In this document: in pieces, positions 1 through 11,816 of the stretch
Layout: the number at the start of each line of letters is the position of its first letter
Position numbering within the stretch: the stretch's first letter is position 1
Source: Avena insularis
Taxonomy: Eukaryota > Streptophyta > Magnoliopsida > Poales > Poaceae
NCBI GenBank assembly: GCA_023614405.1
Contig: CM042685.1
Span: 89,084,684 to 89,148,683, forward strand
Length of the DNA stretch: 64,000 bases
Reading direction: 5' to 3'
Position numbers and translations under genes: made by a program
The notes under the pieces: generated by a model
The model's input: the letters and a program-made list of their open reading frames with translations, nothing else
Told to the model about the DNA's origin: nothing
Databases searched by the model: none

Positions 1-144
1 TCTTTACCCTCCGGGAGGGCGAACCTAGGTAAATCTCGATGTCTTTGCCCTCATCTCCCACCGTAGATGGCTGGCCGCCCTTGCCCCTTGTTCTACTACT
101 CACTGCCGATCATAGCATTTTTCGTGGCCATTCCCACGACAATA
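1..144. other. unassigned retroelement-like sequence
   Basis: No coding frame can be supported; the short open frame here ends in the Copia LTR tip that follows. The segment reads like leader or LTR sequence of a grass Gypsy element, but that is an impression from memory and nothing else in the window confirms it. It is cut by the window edge. Confidence 0.3.
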
Positions 145-238
145 TACATCATATGCTCATAGAAGGACAACTCAATAACTTTATGAATACAGTGGGAATT
201 ACATCATACATGATTGCCTCTAGGGCATATTCCCAACA
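145..238 (-). mobile_element. Copia LTR terminal fragment
   Basis: The last ~95 bases up to ...CCCAACA closely match the ends of the two Copia LTRs at 43200-43294 and 49875-49967, including the CTCTAGGGCATATTCCCAAC block. Read on the minus strand this is the start of an LTR (TGTTGGGAATATGCCC). Similarity fades leftwards around 145, so only a tip is present. It abuts the Retand LTR, so it is probably the edge of a Copia insertion or a deletion remnant. Confidence 0.6.
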
Positions 239-646
239 CGACTGCGGTGATCGGACCCTACTCCTTATAACAACCCAATAATATATCGGCATGAGCCAGA
301 TGTTACAGCGGATTAAAAAAGAGGTTCGCCTGTGCGAGTTGGTTTGTGGTTGATCTATGATCTGGTTCCCTAAAGGCTCCCTCAGGTCCGGCTTATGAAG
401 GCGCCAATACCTAGGGTTATAGGAGAGACCTATCTGGCTACGTTACAGAGTTGGTAACTAAGTACATCTTGGACTATAAGTAATACTATATGCCTAAGTT
501 GGTAAGTCTTTTGAGCCTTGTCATAGCCGAAATTTAATCCTCCTCTTTCTCTTACTGGGCCTCCCATGAACGAAAACTCTAACCAGTTGGTGGGCCACCC
601 TGGTCAGCAAGTCATGTGGGTATACCCGGAAAGTATATCCCCAACA
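239..646 (-). repeat. probable 3' LTR of Retand-type Gypsy
   Basis: On the minus strand the segment begins TGTTGGGGATATAC at 646, directly after a purine-rich stretch (the complement of 647-660), as expected for a polypurine tract followed by an LTR. The minus-strand Retand pol remnants lie at higher coordinates, so this is the right place for its 3' LTR. The far end is lost against the Copia fragment at 238, so the true LTR length is unknown. Boundary evidence is limited to the TG start and the context. Confidence 0.5.
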
Positions 647-1158
647 GTAGCCCCGGAAGTCTCCAAGATATAAAGTCGGATAAATCATATAGCTTGATGG
701 TTTATTCAGTAGTGTAGGATTCCGAGTCTCATGTGACTCGGATATATCTCCTTGACTTCAATCATTTCCTTGCTCGATTCAAACATGATCCGGAATTTAA
801 ATGGTGATGTCGGCCTAACAACCTTTCAGGTCACGTCTTTTTAGTGAAAATTATCCTGTCAGTCTGACCGTCTGAGGGTCCGCGTTACACAGAACCGGAG
901 CAACATTTCAATGCACGCGCGAGAATCAAGGGGGTGGAGGTGTCGCGAGGAAGCCTCCTCTCTCTACTATACGTGTGGTGCAATCACGCGAATCTTGGCG
1001 CGGTGGTTACTAAGTTAGATATTTCCTCTCTGCCAAATTCATTCCTCGCTGTTCATCATTTCCTTCTCGTAATCCTCAAGCACTCCGCATCTCTCTCGCT
1101 CTCCAGTACACCCGAAAGCACCCTAGAGCCACCAATCTTTGACCTTTGCTCAGGCGAG
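647..1158. other. Retand 3' non-coding region
   Basis: This lies between the inferred Retand 3' LTR and the start of its antisense ORF. A polypurine-like stretch (on the minus strand) sits at 647-660. No coding frame or repeat is supported in the rest. Confidence 0.35.
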
Positions 1159-3894
1159 ATGGCAAAAGCAACGTTGAATTATGGTGCAGCGACAATGGCG
1201 GATGACAGGAAGTAGCGGGGCCTCTGGGTCCCCAGCGCCATAGGCGATTCCAAGCTGCAGCCTATGGAGAACAAGGTTTACCTCGTGCCGGCACATGGTG
1301 AAGCGGCTTTGGAGATGTTTTTCCAGCACCCCGCGATAGCGAGTGAGTTATCTTCGGGACGTAGTTGATCACGGCCTCAACTTCCCACCATCAGAGTTCC
1401 TCACCGAGGTGCTCCAATATTATGCTGTGTAACTTCATTATCTCCCTCCTAATTCTTTACTTGAGCTTAACACTCATGCAACTCTTAGTGAGGGATTCCT
1501 CGACATTAGGCCAAATCTTACTCTCTTCTGGTATGATTATGGTACTCGGAAGAATTCCATTAGTGTCGGCGTTCCTTACATTACTAGCACCCTTAGCCTA
1601 GTTCTTAGGAGATACCGAGTCTATCCTACGATTAATGCTAGGGAGTCGGTATAAAGATTGGCTAGAACATTCTTTTATCACAAAGATATTATGGCTCCTC
1701 AGAAGACGGAAGGTCTTCTGGCTTTCTTCGATGATGTTGCTCCCCATAAGGAATCATGGGATGCAGAAGCGCCAGAATTATCCGAAGACTTGATTCTTGC
1801 CAAGAGGCGGATTGAGTTTTTGATGAAGCACCAGGGTCTTTGTGGATCTGACTTGATCCACTGCTGGCTAGATTACTAGATTCATCCACTGCAATATCGT
1901 GGCGATCTCCTGGTGCACAGTCATCGGAGACCAGAAGGACAGCATCAAGGTCTGTTCGACTAGCATTCCTGCAAAAGACTACAAGCCCTGAATGTAGAAT
2001 CTGATCAAGGAGAGGGTGAATAAGAAGATCCCCGATGTCTCCATGAAGTTGTATACAGCCGACCGACCTCTAACTCCGGTAAACTTTTCGACTTTGTCTT
2101 ATGCTTTGGCTCTTCATATTATCATCTGACTTTATTTATGCTGATGTTTCATATCTTTTTAGCTTGAGAAGCTTTTTGAGTCTAAGCTTGCTCCTCGTGA
2201 GGGCTATCCTCTAGGAGGCTTGGAGGAGACGGCGGATGATGAGGTGAAGGAAGTTTCTGGCCTCGCTTCCAAGAAGCGCAAGGCCAAGGAAGTTGTTGTC
2301 ACTACTGGCGCACAAGTGCTCCCAGTAGTTAAAAATTAACTACCTTGTAAACTCTAGTACTTGTTTGTTATTCTTTCCGAGTCACACCAGACATATGTTC
2401 TTTATTTGATTCAGAGCTAAATCTGTTTTGAAGAGCAAGTCCAAGCTGGAGAGCAATCCGGTCAAGCAACTACGTCAGCAGAAGCATACACTGCCCCCAG
2501 CTGTGGCCCCTCCAACTCCAACCAGCACCTAGACTTCAGCACCGGAGGCTCATTCCTCTCTAGGCGCTGGTTCCGCCATTCCTGATGACACCATGACCTC
2601 TCAAGCCCTAGTTACAACTGGTAGCCAGCCATCTGACAAGGGTGAATCCGCTAAGGGTAATGATCCCATGGTAATGTCGCTAGGAAAACTGGATAAAGTT
2701 ATCGGCTTTGTTGCTTCCGGCCTAAAGAGAAAACAGAAGGAGGAGATTCTCAAGCTCGCGCAAACCTGCCTTGAGAAACAAGTCCTCACTCTAGAAGCAC
2801 TGATCCAGGAGACAGAGGATGTCAACCTGGTAAACCTGCTGGACTAGATCCTGATCTGAGACCAGAAGGTCGAAGCCGGAGAACTGCTAGCGCAAGACGT
2901 CGCTCCTATCTCCCTTGTAGAGAAGGTCTTCCAAAATATGAAGATCGGATTTGAGAAGCTTCATTTGGAGCACATTGTAATTTTTCTGACTATCGTTTGT
3001 GGTATTTAATTATCATATCCTCTAGCCCCCAAGCATAAAGTCAGATAAAGATCGTAGCATAAGATCCGAGTTGATGCTTATAGGGTACAAAAGAACGATA
3101 TAGTGTAGCCACCAAGGCTCGTGCTGGAATTTTACTTAGTTCAAGTTACAGCCCAAGTCTTAGTAGCCGTTTGACTATATCCCGTCTTTAACTTACAGAA
3201 ACTTACATGTTACAACCTGGATTTGCTCAAGAATATATGCAACAAGCGCAAAAAAATCAAAGCTTTGTGACTTGAAAATTCCAAGTGGATGAAGAAGAAG
3301 GTAAACATTTCTGGCTCTCAACCATAGTTATTTTAATAGTCGAATATTTTCTTTCAATTGATATTTTGTTCCTTTGAAGAGTTATTGCAGCAATCCAACA
3401 AGATGGTGGAGGAGGCCAAGAACTTCAAGGTCTGCCAGATGGAGAATGCTGAACTATGTGAGGAGTTGAAAAAGCGTAAGGATGAACACGAGAAATCCAT
3501 GAACAACCTCCTTGAGTCGAGCAATATGGAGACCGAGAGGCTCACACAGCTGGTGGCCCTCCGAGATAAATAGCTTAAAGATTTGAGGAAGGACTTTGAT
3601 AGTCAGAAAGATCTGGCCCAAGCCTCTGAAGAAGAGCCGAGGAATCTCCGAGAGGAGCAATCCTAGTGGAACCACTTCATTCTAGGTAACTTTTTTGACG
3701 TTTTCATTCCTCCTTCGTTTTCTGATGTTTCTTTGGTCGAATTTTTGATGTTTTGTTCTTTTCCCAGATCCCCTGCATCTTTTAGATTCTCCTACCTCCG
3801 ACTCTTGTTCTAAACGCATCAAGTCAGTCGAAGATGTTCTCTTTGACTTCCGCTAGACTCTTGAAGAGGCTGGCGAGTCGGCGAAACTTTCCGA
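1159..3894 (+). pseudogene. Retand antisense extra ORF, gypsy-type transposon domain, broken
   Basis: Plus-strand coding remnant antisense to the Retand pol genes. Residues translated around 1366-1650 (PPSEFLTEVLQYY...LHYLPPNSLLEL, then TLSEGFLDI) resemble the plant 'putative gypsy type transposon' domain (Pfam PF04195 by recollection). Downstream, 1740-1920 matches the family pattern GLCGSDLIHCWLDY, and 2600-3660 encodes charged coiled-coil stretches. I chose ATG 1159 because its frame leads into the domain after a stop at 1213 and a frameshift near 1362. Plausible GT-AG introns separate the open blocks at 2079-2162, 2977-3198, 3301-3379 and 3686-3767, and another may end at 2414. Related Tat/Retand elements are known to carry an antisense ORF between pol and the 3' LTR; its function is unknown. 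The 3' end is cut by solo LTR S. Confidence 0.6.
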
Positions 3895-6800
3895 TGTGGG
3901 ACCCCGTATTTATGGTCCGAGAATCCCCAATATGCCTGCAATTCATGTCCCCATGATCAGTGAGTCGTGATCATAACCGACGAGTATCATTACATCACCC
4001 ATAAGAAGTGAGTACAAAACATACAATATTGCCATTATGGCAATTATATACATCAATAGCGAAAGTCTTCAAACGCAGAGCCCATGCCATGCCTTAACCT
4101 ACAGGCGACTGACTGGGAACGCGGCCTATCTCGCATAGACGTCATCGTCTCCATCATCCCTCATGCTTCTAAAAATCTGGCCAAGTAAAAAGCTAGGGAC
4201 AATACCGGTGAGTACTTTGAATGTACTCGTAAACCACCTTAAAAGAACAATAATAAAGGATATGCAATATGGTTGTGGTAGTAGGAGGGCTCCATAAGAG
4301 GTTCTTTTAAAAATTAGTTTCTCTTGTAGATATAGCATGTTTTTGGAAAATTTTATAAAAAAATTAGAAACTTTTTCTGAAAGGTTTTTGGAAAACACTA
4401 GGATTGGGTCACCCATTTGTTCTTCCTTCTGGTCATCCCATGACCAAACTCATTCCTTCCTTTCCGACCATCCCATGGTCAAAACATTTCCAAAGCCATG
4501 CTTTTCCGAAGTCCTTTTTAAAAATCAAAACCAGCAGTGCTCTACAGCAACCTTCCAAACCGTCCATGACCGAGGACTCGGCTATTAGAATATAATTTAC
4601 ACTCTGAAGAGGTTGTACTCTTTACCCACACCATCCGGGTACCCTGCCCTGATCTACACCGATCGTGGGTCGAGTAACCGGTCAAGACTCTCCGGATGCC
4701 CACTCCAATATAAGTGCCTACCCTATAAGTGTTGTTTCCCTCAACACCGGGACGCCCTATATAGTTCCAAAGCCAACCGGAGGGAATTTTCCACTACTCG
4801 AGTGTGCGCTTTCAATGAGGGGCTCATATTAATGCGTGGAGGCCCGTAGACCCTTAGTTTCTTCCCCCGGCCGATGTTTTAAATGGACCATTTTACGGGA
4901 GAAGGACCACCCTCCAGGGATTTATACCCCCCTATAGTAGTGCAAGGTAGTTTATACTAGAGTAAACAAACATCAAATTCAGCCATGTCCCATTCTAGAG
5001 TAATGTGGTTGCACGGGTTAATTGTTTTGGCAAAACTGCAAAGAACCGGGTTTTTCATCCATTCTCCATCCAGCATTTTTGTAAAACAAAACCCTTTTCA
5101 TTTTCAAACTCACTTGGCAGGCCGCACCTCGCCAAAGTTTTCTCATAAAACATTTTTGTAAGCTTTTTGGGGTCTTCCCATCCTAAAGTTTTGCTTCTGC
5201 TAAAACGGGGTCTCCAAAGGGGTATGGTGTTATACACCATCTCCTATACTAGGGACAAGTAGGTGTCATCAAGGGGGTGGTACTTAGTAGTACAATTAGT
5301 ATTAGATGGAGGAGCCACGCCACTACCAGGTATAAAATATTATACATTAAACCAATGCACTTTCTATAAAAGTAGATAAAACATGCATAAGTAAAATAGT
5401 AGGACAAAGGTGTATGAGCAATAAGGTGGCTTGCCCGTGACGAGCGAGTTTTCCCTTGACTTCTTTATAATACCAGAATACCAATAAAAAAATAAAAAAA
5501 TCCGAGGCTTCCTTCTTCTCAGCGTCACACAATTGCAACTATCGCCATTATCGAGCATACATGTACAACAAACAATACCATATTCAAAACAATGCATGCA
5601 AGCATCAATACATACAGCAAGAAAAGTACAAAACAAGTTTTATAGATCAGTAGGTGTTAAGTATTTAGATTTTTAGCTAGTGGAAATGCTTGAAGGCATT
5701 TGTGGATTTCTTTAGTGATTTGGAGGTCAAAATTACTTATTGAAGAGGATTTTAATACAAGTTCAAGTTCTATATGATATAAATATGCAAAAATTATATT
5801 GATAAAATGAAACCAAAAAAGTGGTTTCCCTATTTTATCAATTTCCAGTGATTTACTATGTATTTTATAGTCATTAAAACTCTAGTTTTAGGGAATAATT
5901 CACCAGAAATGTTCTGTAGGTCCAAAATTTATTTCCTTGGATGGTTAAGTAGGATTTGATGTAATATTTCACTGAGAGTTGGAATCATCTCAAAATATTT
6001 AGCAGAATGCCCTCAGAAAATTCCCAAAGTCTGTTCTGGAGTGTTTTTGTCTTTTTCATTTGATTTAATATATAGGAGATTTGGATGTAATTCCAAGGTC
6101 ACATGTTAGGTATTTAGAATACCTTTCTTCAGAAATTGGAATCACCCTTTTTATACTTATAGAGATACTGTAGTGATTTTACTAGTGAATTAACTATGCA
6201 CAGAAATATTTAATTCACCAAAAATCAAAAAAAGCTCAAAAAAATATTGGTCTCTTGGTATTTGAAGGGTAATGGTATGCAAGTCTATTGTGAGTTGTAA
6301 TTAGATGAAAACACAATTTGGTTTGACCTAGAGAAAATCCTAAAGGTGGAATTAGGATGTTTTTCTTAATTTCAATATAGTAAGTATACTGTTCCAATTG
6401 GCATGAGGTTAATGCCGTGAGATGGGTACAAGAAATACCTACTAGGGGAAATTTGATTTATTTAGTTAGGAGTTATGAAAATCACTAAAGTAATTATTTA
6501 CTGAAAGGGACACATTTTAGTAGATTTATTCCCAGTAAATAATTAAATTTATTTTTGGAATAGGACTAGTTCTGTAGGTTTCACAAGACATGAGGGAATG
6601 GTGAAAATTTTATATTTGGGAATATTTAGTCATTTTTCATTTTCATATTGATTTACATTGGGGTGCCTAAATACAGATCTATAAATCTAGCTTTAATTGG
6701 AAAAAGGGGTGGTGGGCATCAGGCCAGTTCTGGCAGGGGAAGGCCATAATGGGCCGCTACGGTCCATCCAAGCATGGTCACGTGTGATAGGCCACAAGTT

Positions 6801-9800
6801 TTGAAACCCGGGGCGGGGCCCACTTGTCATAGGCTTAGGGAGACAAGTTGTAGGGGAGGGCCTCGGCCGTTGGATTAAGTGGCGATTGACGGCGATGGTT
6901 CATCGTCTTCGCAAGGACTCGTCCGAGGGTGGCAAAACCCTAGCTCACGCCAGCGTGCACGGGAGCTCACCCGGGGTGCGTGAGAGACGACATCGGGGTG
7001 CCAGGGCGACGCGGCGGTCGACGCCGGTCCCGGTGATGGGCAGAGGAGGCCCCCTTAGTCCATATCTATCGGTTCCCACGTCGAGCCGAAAGAGAGCGAC
7101 TCTGGCTTGACCGTGGCAGCACCTGGGAGATACCTGGGCAGGGGAAAAAGGTCGGGTTAGATGAAGGTGGAGGAGGGGAACTCAGTGGGGTGACATGCTA
7201 AGGGAGGGCAGCAGTGAGGAGGGAGCCTGGCTTGAAATGAGGGAGGAGGCCAAAGCTCCTTGTTCTTCTTCTCACGGCCAAGGCAGAGCTGGTGAGAGGT
7301 TGGGGAGCCTAGGGTTGGTAGATGGGAGTGAGGAGATGCAAAGGGAGGGGAGACGAGCTATACTGGCTTGTGGCATTATAAACCAAAGGGATAAATCCCT
7401 GGTGTACTTAGCTCATGTGAGATCTTGGGGTGGGCAGGGGATGTGGTTGGTCGATAGGGGTGGTGCTGGGAGGTGGGGGCCTATGGTCGAGCAGGGAGGG
7501 TGGAGAGGGATACTGCAGCTGTTTGGGTGATTGAATGGGGAAGATATTTGTGTGGTCTCTCTATCTTTCCAAGCATGTAAGGACAAGGTTGGGGATAGGG
7601 TTTTTCTATAGTGACTCTACTATAGAACAAGACTAGGAGAGTGTTGGGTCCTGTTGAGAATTGTTGGACAAGATTTGGGGATGGTTGGTTGAGGTTTAGT
7701 TCATGAGTTCCATCTTTACTAATTAAGCCAGTACTAATGCTTGTGAAAAATTTCTGAAATTTTGTTCTTGTAAAGGTGGTGGAAGGTTACTAGTGGTTAT
7801 ATATGGCCAAGGCTCAACTCCAAGAATTCTTTGGGATTTTTCTGAGCATTTTAGATCCTATGTTTATTAATTTTTCAAAAATGTGTTGAAGTAGTTTCTA
7901 GACGTTCATTTGATATTTTTACATTGAACAAGGTTGGTTTTTGGTTTGAGATTGTTCTAAATACCATATCACACATGGGGAAATTTTCATGGAATTTATT
8001 TAGATAGAAAAGTATTTTTAAGCAATTATTTCTTGTTTCTGCCATTTAAGAAAAAGGGGAAAAAGAAATAATAAGGGATCTCAAAAATATTTATTTTTTT
8101 GAGATGGGAAGTTAGCGTATGATTTATAGTCCTCAAATGTAACTTGAGTTGGTAAGGTGATTTGGATAAAAACAAACTTTCCTTTATAGACAAGGTTTCT
8201 AGGGTTTTGCCAAGTATGGAATTTAAATAGTTTTGGGTTCCAATAATTATGGAAAATTATATGGAAAAAAGATTATGTCCAAGGGGTATGATGTCACTTG
8301 GAGTATCCATCATTGGCAACCTTGGGTTTTTGCAAAACAAGATGGATTTGAGAATAGAATAAGGGTTGGGGGATCTAGGGTAGTATTATTTTTATACCAC
8401 CTAAACAAGGTTGGGATAGGGAGCTTAGAGCTCACCTTGGTACAAGGATGTATGCATAGTTAGACCAAGGTATATAGATGATCATCGAAGAAGTAGTTTG
8501 TCTTGGTTGCAATTTAGGTCGTCTATAGGTGATGAAAAACTTTGTTGAAAATAAGGTTGACATTCCAGATGAGTCATGATGCCTCATATACCAGGTGGGT
8601 TCAAGATACACAGAGCTCCATTGGAAAAAAAAGTAATGTGTGGATTGATATACGATGGTTAGTAGACCATAACCATTAAAAGATTTGTCCAAGGGGAGGT
8701 AGCATATGGATGTGAGCTTTTGCAAAAATAGGCAAGATGATAAGATCTGCAGAAAAGATTATTATCTTGACTACAAAACCATCAAGGATAAGTGGGTTCA
8801 AGAAGATTTTATCCAAGGGCCGGAGTAGGCTTTGGTAGTACTAATGAAGTACTACAAGATGGTTCCAGTACATTTTCAAAAATGCACACTCATTGGATTA
8901 GAGGAAGTTCCAAAGATTTAATCTAGTTAAAGATTCTAGACTAAGCCAAATTTGGCAGACTTGTAGATTTTGACTAGTATGAGAAAGGGAAACATTTGGA
9001 GAGAAGGCAATAGTTTATTCTTATCATCAACGGGATGATATTTAAGGATAGGTGGTGTAGAGGGGATCCATGCTTGTATCTAATCTTTGATGAGTTGGTA
9101 GTTAAATCAAAGGAATTGCTTAGGGTTGATCTGGTTAAGTAGATTAGGGGGTCACTTGGGTGACTTAGGATAGGTCCAGCTTAGGAGGCTTGTTTTGAGA
9201 TTTATGATCTCAAACATTGATTGGGTCCTAAGGGATGAGCTACTAGATTAGCTCACTCTAGTTCCCAGGCACACAAGGAAACCAGCAGATCAAGTTAATT
9301 CATCAGACAGCAGATCAAGAAAATTCATCTTATCAAACTTATCCAACTTATTCTACGGTTACCATCAAGCCTATCTTGAGGTAAGTATGGGTATTTTGAA
9401 TTGGTTTTGCTTTGAAGTAAGATAATAACCTCTTGGTATTTCTACCAAGATTGGAAGCAAAAGGTTTTAGGAAAGGTTTTGGAAAACCTAGAGATAAGAG
9501 TAGTTGAAAGTTCTGTCTTGAAAACATAAGGAGAGTATATATAGATCTCCATAGTTTTGTTAATAGAACTAGTAAAATATTTTATTGTGGCAAAGTCATC
9601 TTGGCTCAAGTTTGAAATGTCAGAACATTTGAGAATATGGAGGATGAGCCCTGACATCTCATTTGAAAATAGCTTTTGTCAACTGAGGTTGAGGTGAGAA
9701 GTATCTTATCTAGTACACAATCAGATGTAGGAACACAAGCAAACAAGTAAGCAAACATTTCAAAATTTAACGAGAAAAAGTTTTGTTCCCCATGATTTTT

Positions 9801-9847
9801 TTTCATTTTTGACAACAAATCAGGGTTGCTGAAATTGGGATGTTACA
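3895..9847 (-). mobile_element. solo LTR of a long-LTR Gypsy (family S)
   Basis: Read on the minus strand it starts TGTAACATCCCAATTTC at 9847 and ends GGGGTCCCACA at 3895, the TG...CA ends of a chromovirus-type LTR. No PBS, polypurine tract or gag-pol lies inside, so it is a solo LTR of about 5.95 kb. The plus strand is G-rich at 6690-7560 (C-rich in the sense direction) and AT-rich elsewhere. The flanks TCCGA and AACGA are not a clean 5-bp duplication, and the host Retand is not collinear across it (integrase core missing). Recombination or deletion therefore followed insertion. Short open frames inside are not convincing genes. Confidence 0.65.
4562..4611 (-). promoter_or_regulatory. triple-hairpin LTR element, copy in S
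   Basis: Minus-strand order: H1 at 4611-4602 (CTC, loop TTCA, GAG), H2 at 4592-4583 (TATT, loop CT, AATA), H3 at 4577-4562 (GTCC...GGAC). The same order is found in the A and B LTRs. The function is unknown and the structure is inferred from sequence complementarity only. Confidence 0.5.
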
Positions 9848-11816
9848 AACGACCTGCATAACTTGCTAGTGTTCGATGGGCGTACTTTTGGCAGCCTTTG
9901 CACGTTTTGACCAGTTTCTCGGCATCTGCCTTAGCTGTGAGCCAAAGTAATCCGTGTCAAAAGCGTTTTTCACTAAGGATTTGGCTGCAGCATGATGACC
10001 GCAGTCGCCGTCATGGATCTCTCATAATATTTCCACTCCTTCCGGAGAAATACAGCGCTGGAAAACCTTAGAAACACTCCGCTTATAGAGCTCGCCATTA
10101 ATTATTATATAAGCTTTTGCTCGTCGGATGATCTGTCGGCCCAAGACTTCGTCTCCGGGTAATTTTCCGTCTATTAGGAAATCCAGATAGGGTTGAGTCC
10201 AGCTGGGAATTACAGGTAGAACTGCTACTAAAGGTGAGTCCGATTTCATCGGATAATCCTCATCAACTCTTGTTATAGAGGGAACTTTTAGGTGCTCTAG
10301 GAAAGCACCATCCGGGACTTGTTTCCGCATAGAGACTATTCTTGATAGAGCATTTGCTTCCTCATTTTCTGCTCGAGGAATATGTTGAACCTCAAAACCC
10401 TCGAACGATTTAGATAATTCATCCACAACAGCTTTGTATGCTGCCATGTGCTTATTTGCATTGCAGATATCGGATACTTGCTGAGCAACTAAATTTGAGT
10501 CTACGTAACACATGAGTCAGGTTACACTAGTGTTATTGTCCATGCGTCTTTCATGTAACAGTGCTTCATACTCGGCAATATTATTGGTTGCCATGAAGTG
10601 TATCTCTAACACATAGAACAACTTATCTCCTTGGGGTGACTTGAGCACCATGCCATCCCCCGAGCCTCCTCGTGCTTTTGATCCGTAAAAATGTAGGGTC
10701 CAAAATTCTGAGTCTGGAGGACTTGTGTTTTCTACCATTTCTGTCCAATTAGCGACAAAATATGCCAGTATTTGGGATTTGATTGCTGTCTGTGGCTTGT
10801 ACTCGATGTCAAAAGCTTCAAGATCTATTCCCCACTTTGTGACACATCATGTGGTGTCGCTATTGTTAATTATATCTCACAGGGGAGCAGTACTCACCAC
10901 TGTGATCTTGTGTTCTTGAAAACAGTGTTGTTGCTTTCTGGCAGAAAAGAATACAGCATAGGCTAGTTTTTGGTAATGTGGATACCTTCTCTTCGACTCT
11001 GTCAGGACCTCGCTCAATAATAAGTTGGACGTTGCACCTTATGCTCATGATTTTATTCCTCATGCTCCACTGGTGTTACTACACTTACGACCATGTTTGT
11101 CACTACAATGTAAAGTAACATAGGCTCATGTGGCTCTGGTGCTGCGAGAATTGGCATATTTGAAAGTAGATCTTTTAAACTTTGTAGAGCAACGTCGGCT
11201 TCTTTGGTCTAGACAAATTTGTTGGTTTTGTTCAAGAACTTATATAAAGGTGCGGCTCTTTCACCGAACCGGCTAACGAACCGGCTCACTGCTGTGATGT
11301 AACCAGTGAGTCGTTGCATGTCCTTCAGGCGAGTCGGCCTGGTAATGTTTAATATAGACTTGATTTTTCTCGGTTCACCTTGATGCCTCTTTCAGACACG
11401 TTGAAACCTAACAATTTTCTGGCTAGGATTCCAAAGAAGCACTTCTTCATATTTAACATTATATTGAATTTTCGTAGCCTAGAAAATGTTTCCTCTAAGT
11501 CGGAAATAAGTGTTTCCTTCTTTTTGGACATCACTACTATATCATCTACATATACATGGATGTTGCATCCAATTTGGTCATTAAGGAAACGCTGCATGGT
11601 GCATTGATATGTAGCTCCTGTATTCTTTAAGCCAAAAGGCATAGTTTTGTAGCAGAAGATTCTGAAAGGAGTAATGAAAGACGTCTTTAGTTGATCCGAT
11701 TTTTCCATCGGTATTTGGTGATATCCGGAATATGCATTGAGAAAACAGAGTAACTCTGACCTTCCGTGGAGTCAATAACTTGATCGATTATTAGCTAAGT
11801 CAACAATTGTCTTCTG
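9848..11816 (-). pseudogene. Retand-type Gypsy pol remnant (RT, RNase H, integrase N-terminus)
   Basis: On the minus strand from 11770 down: an RT fragment (11708-11349) with MPFGLKNTGATYQ and the catalytic YVDDIVVMS. A decayed first RNase H region with several frame changes follows (11340-10740). Next is the additional RNase H typical of Tat/Retand (10738-10022) with ATNNIAEYEALL and VDSNLVAQQ. Last is the start of the integrase zinc-binding domain (GHHAAAKSLV, about 10000-9880). In the second RNase H the expected catalytic Asp of the 'FDGSK' motif is Tyr (FYGSK). Integrase core and C-terminus are absent because S replaces them. The upstream half of the element lies at 28695-29707, beyond complex A. 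Confidence 0.85.

Noticed and set aside
6886..7530. Open frames in the G-rich part of solo LTR S
   Set aside because: They run antisense to the LTR, are low complexity and resemble nothing. They are explained by base composition.
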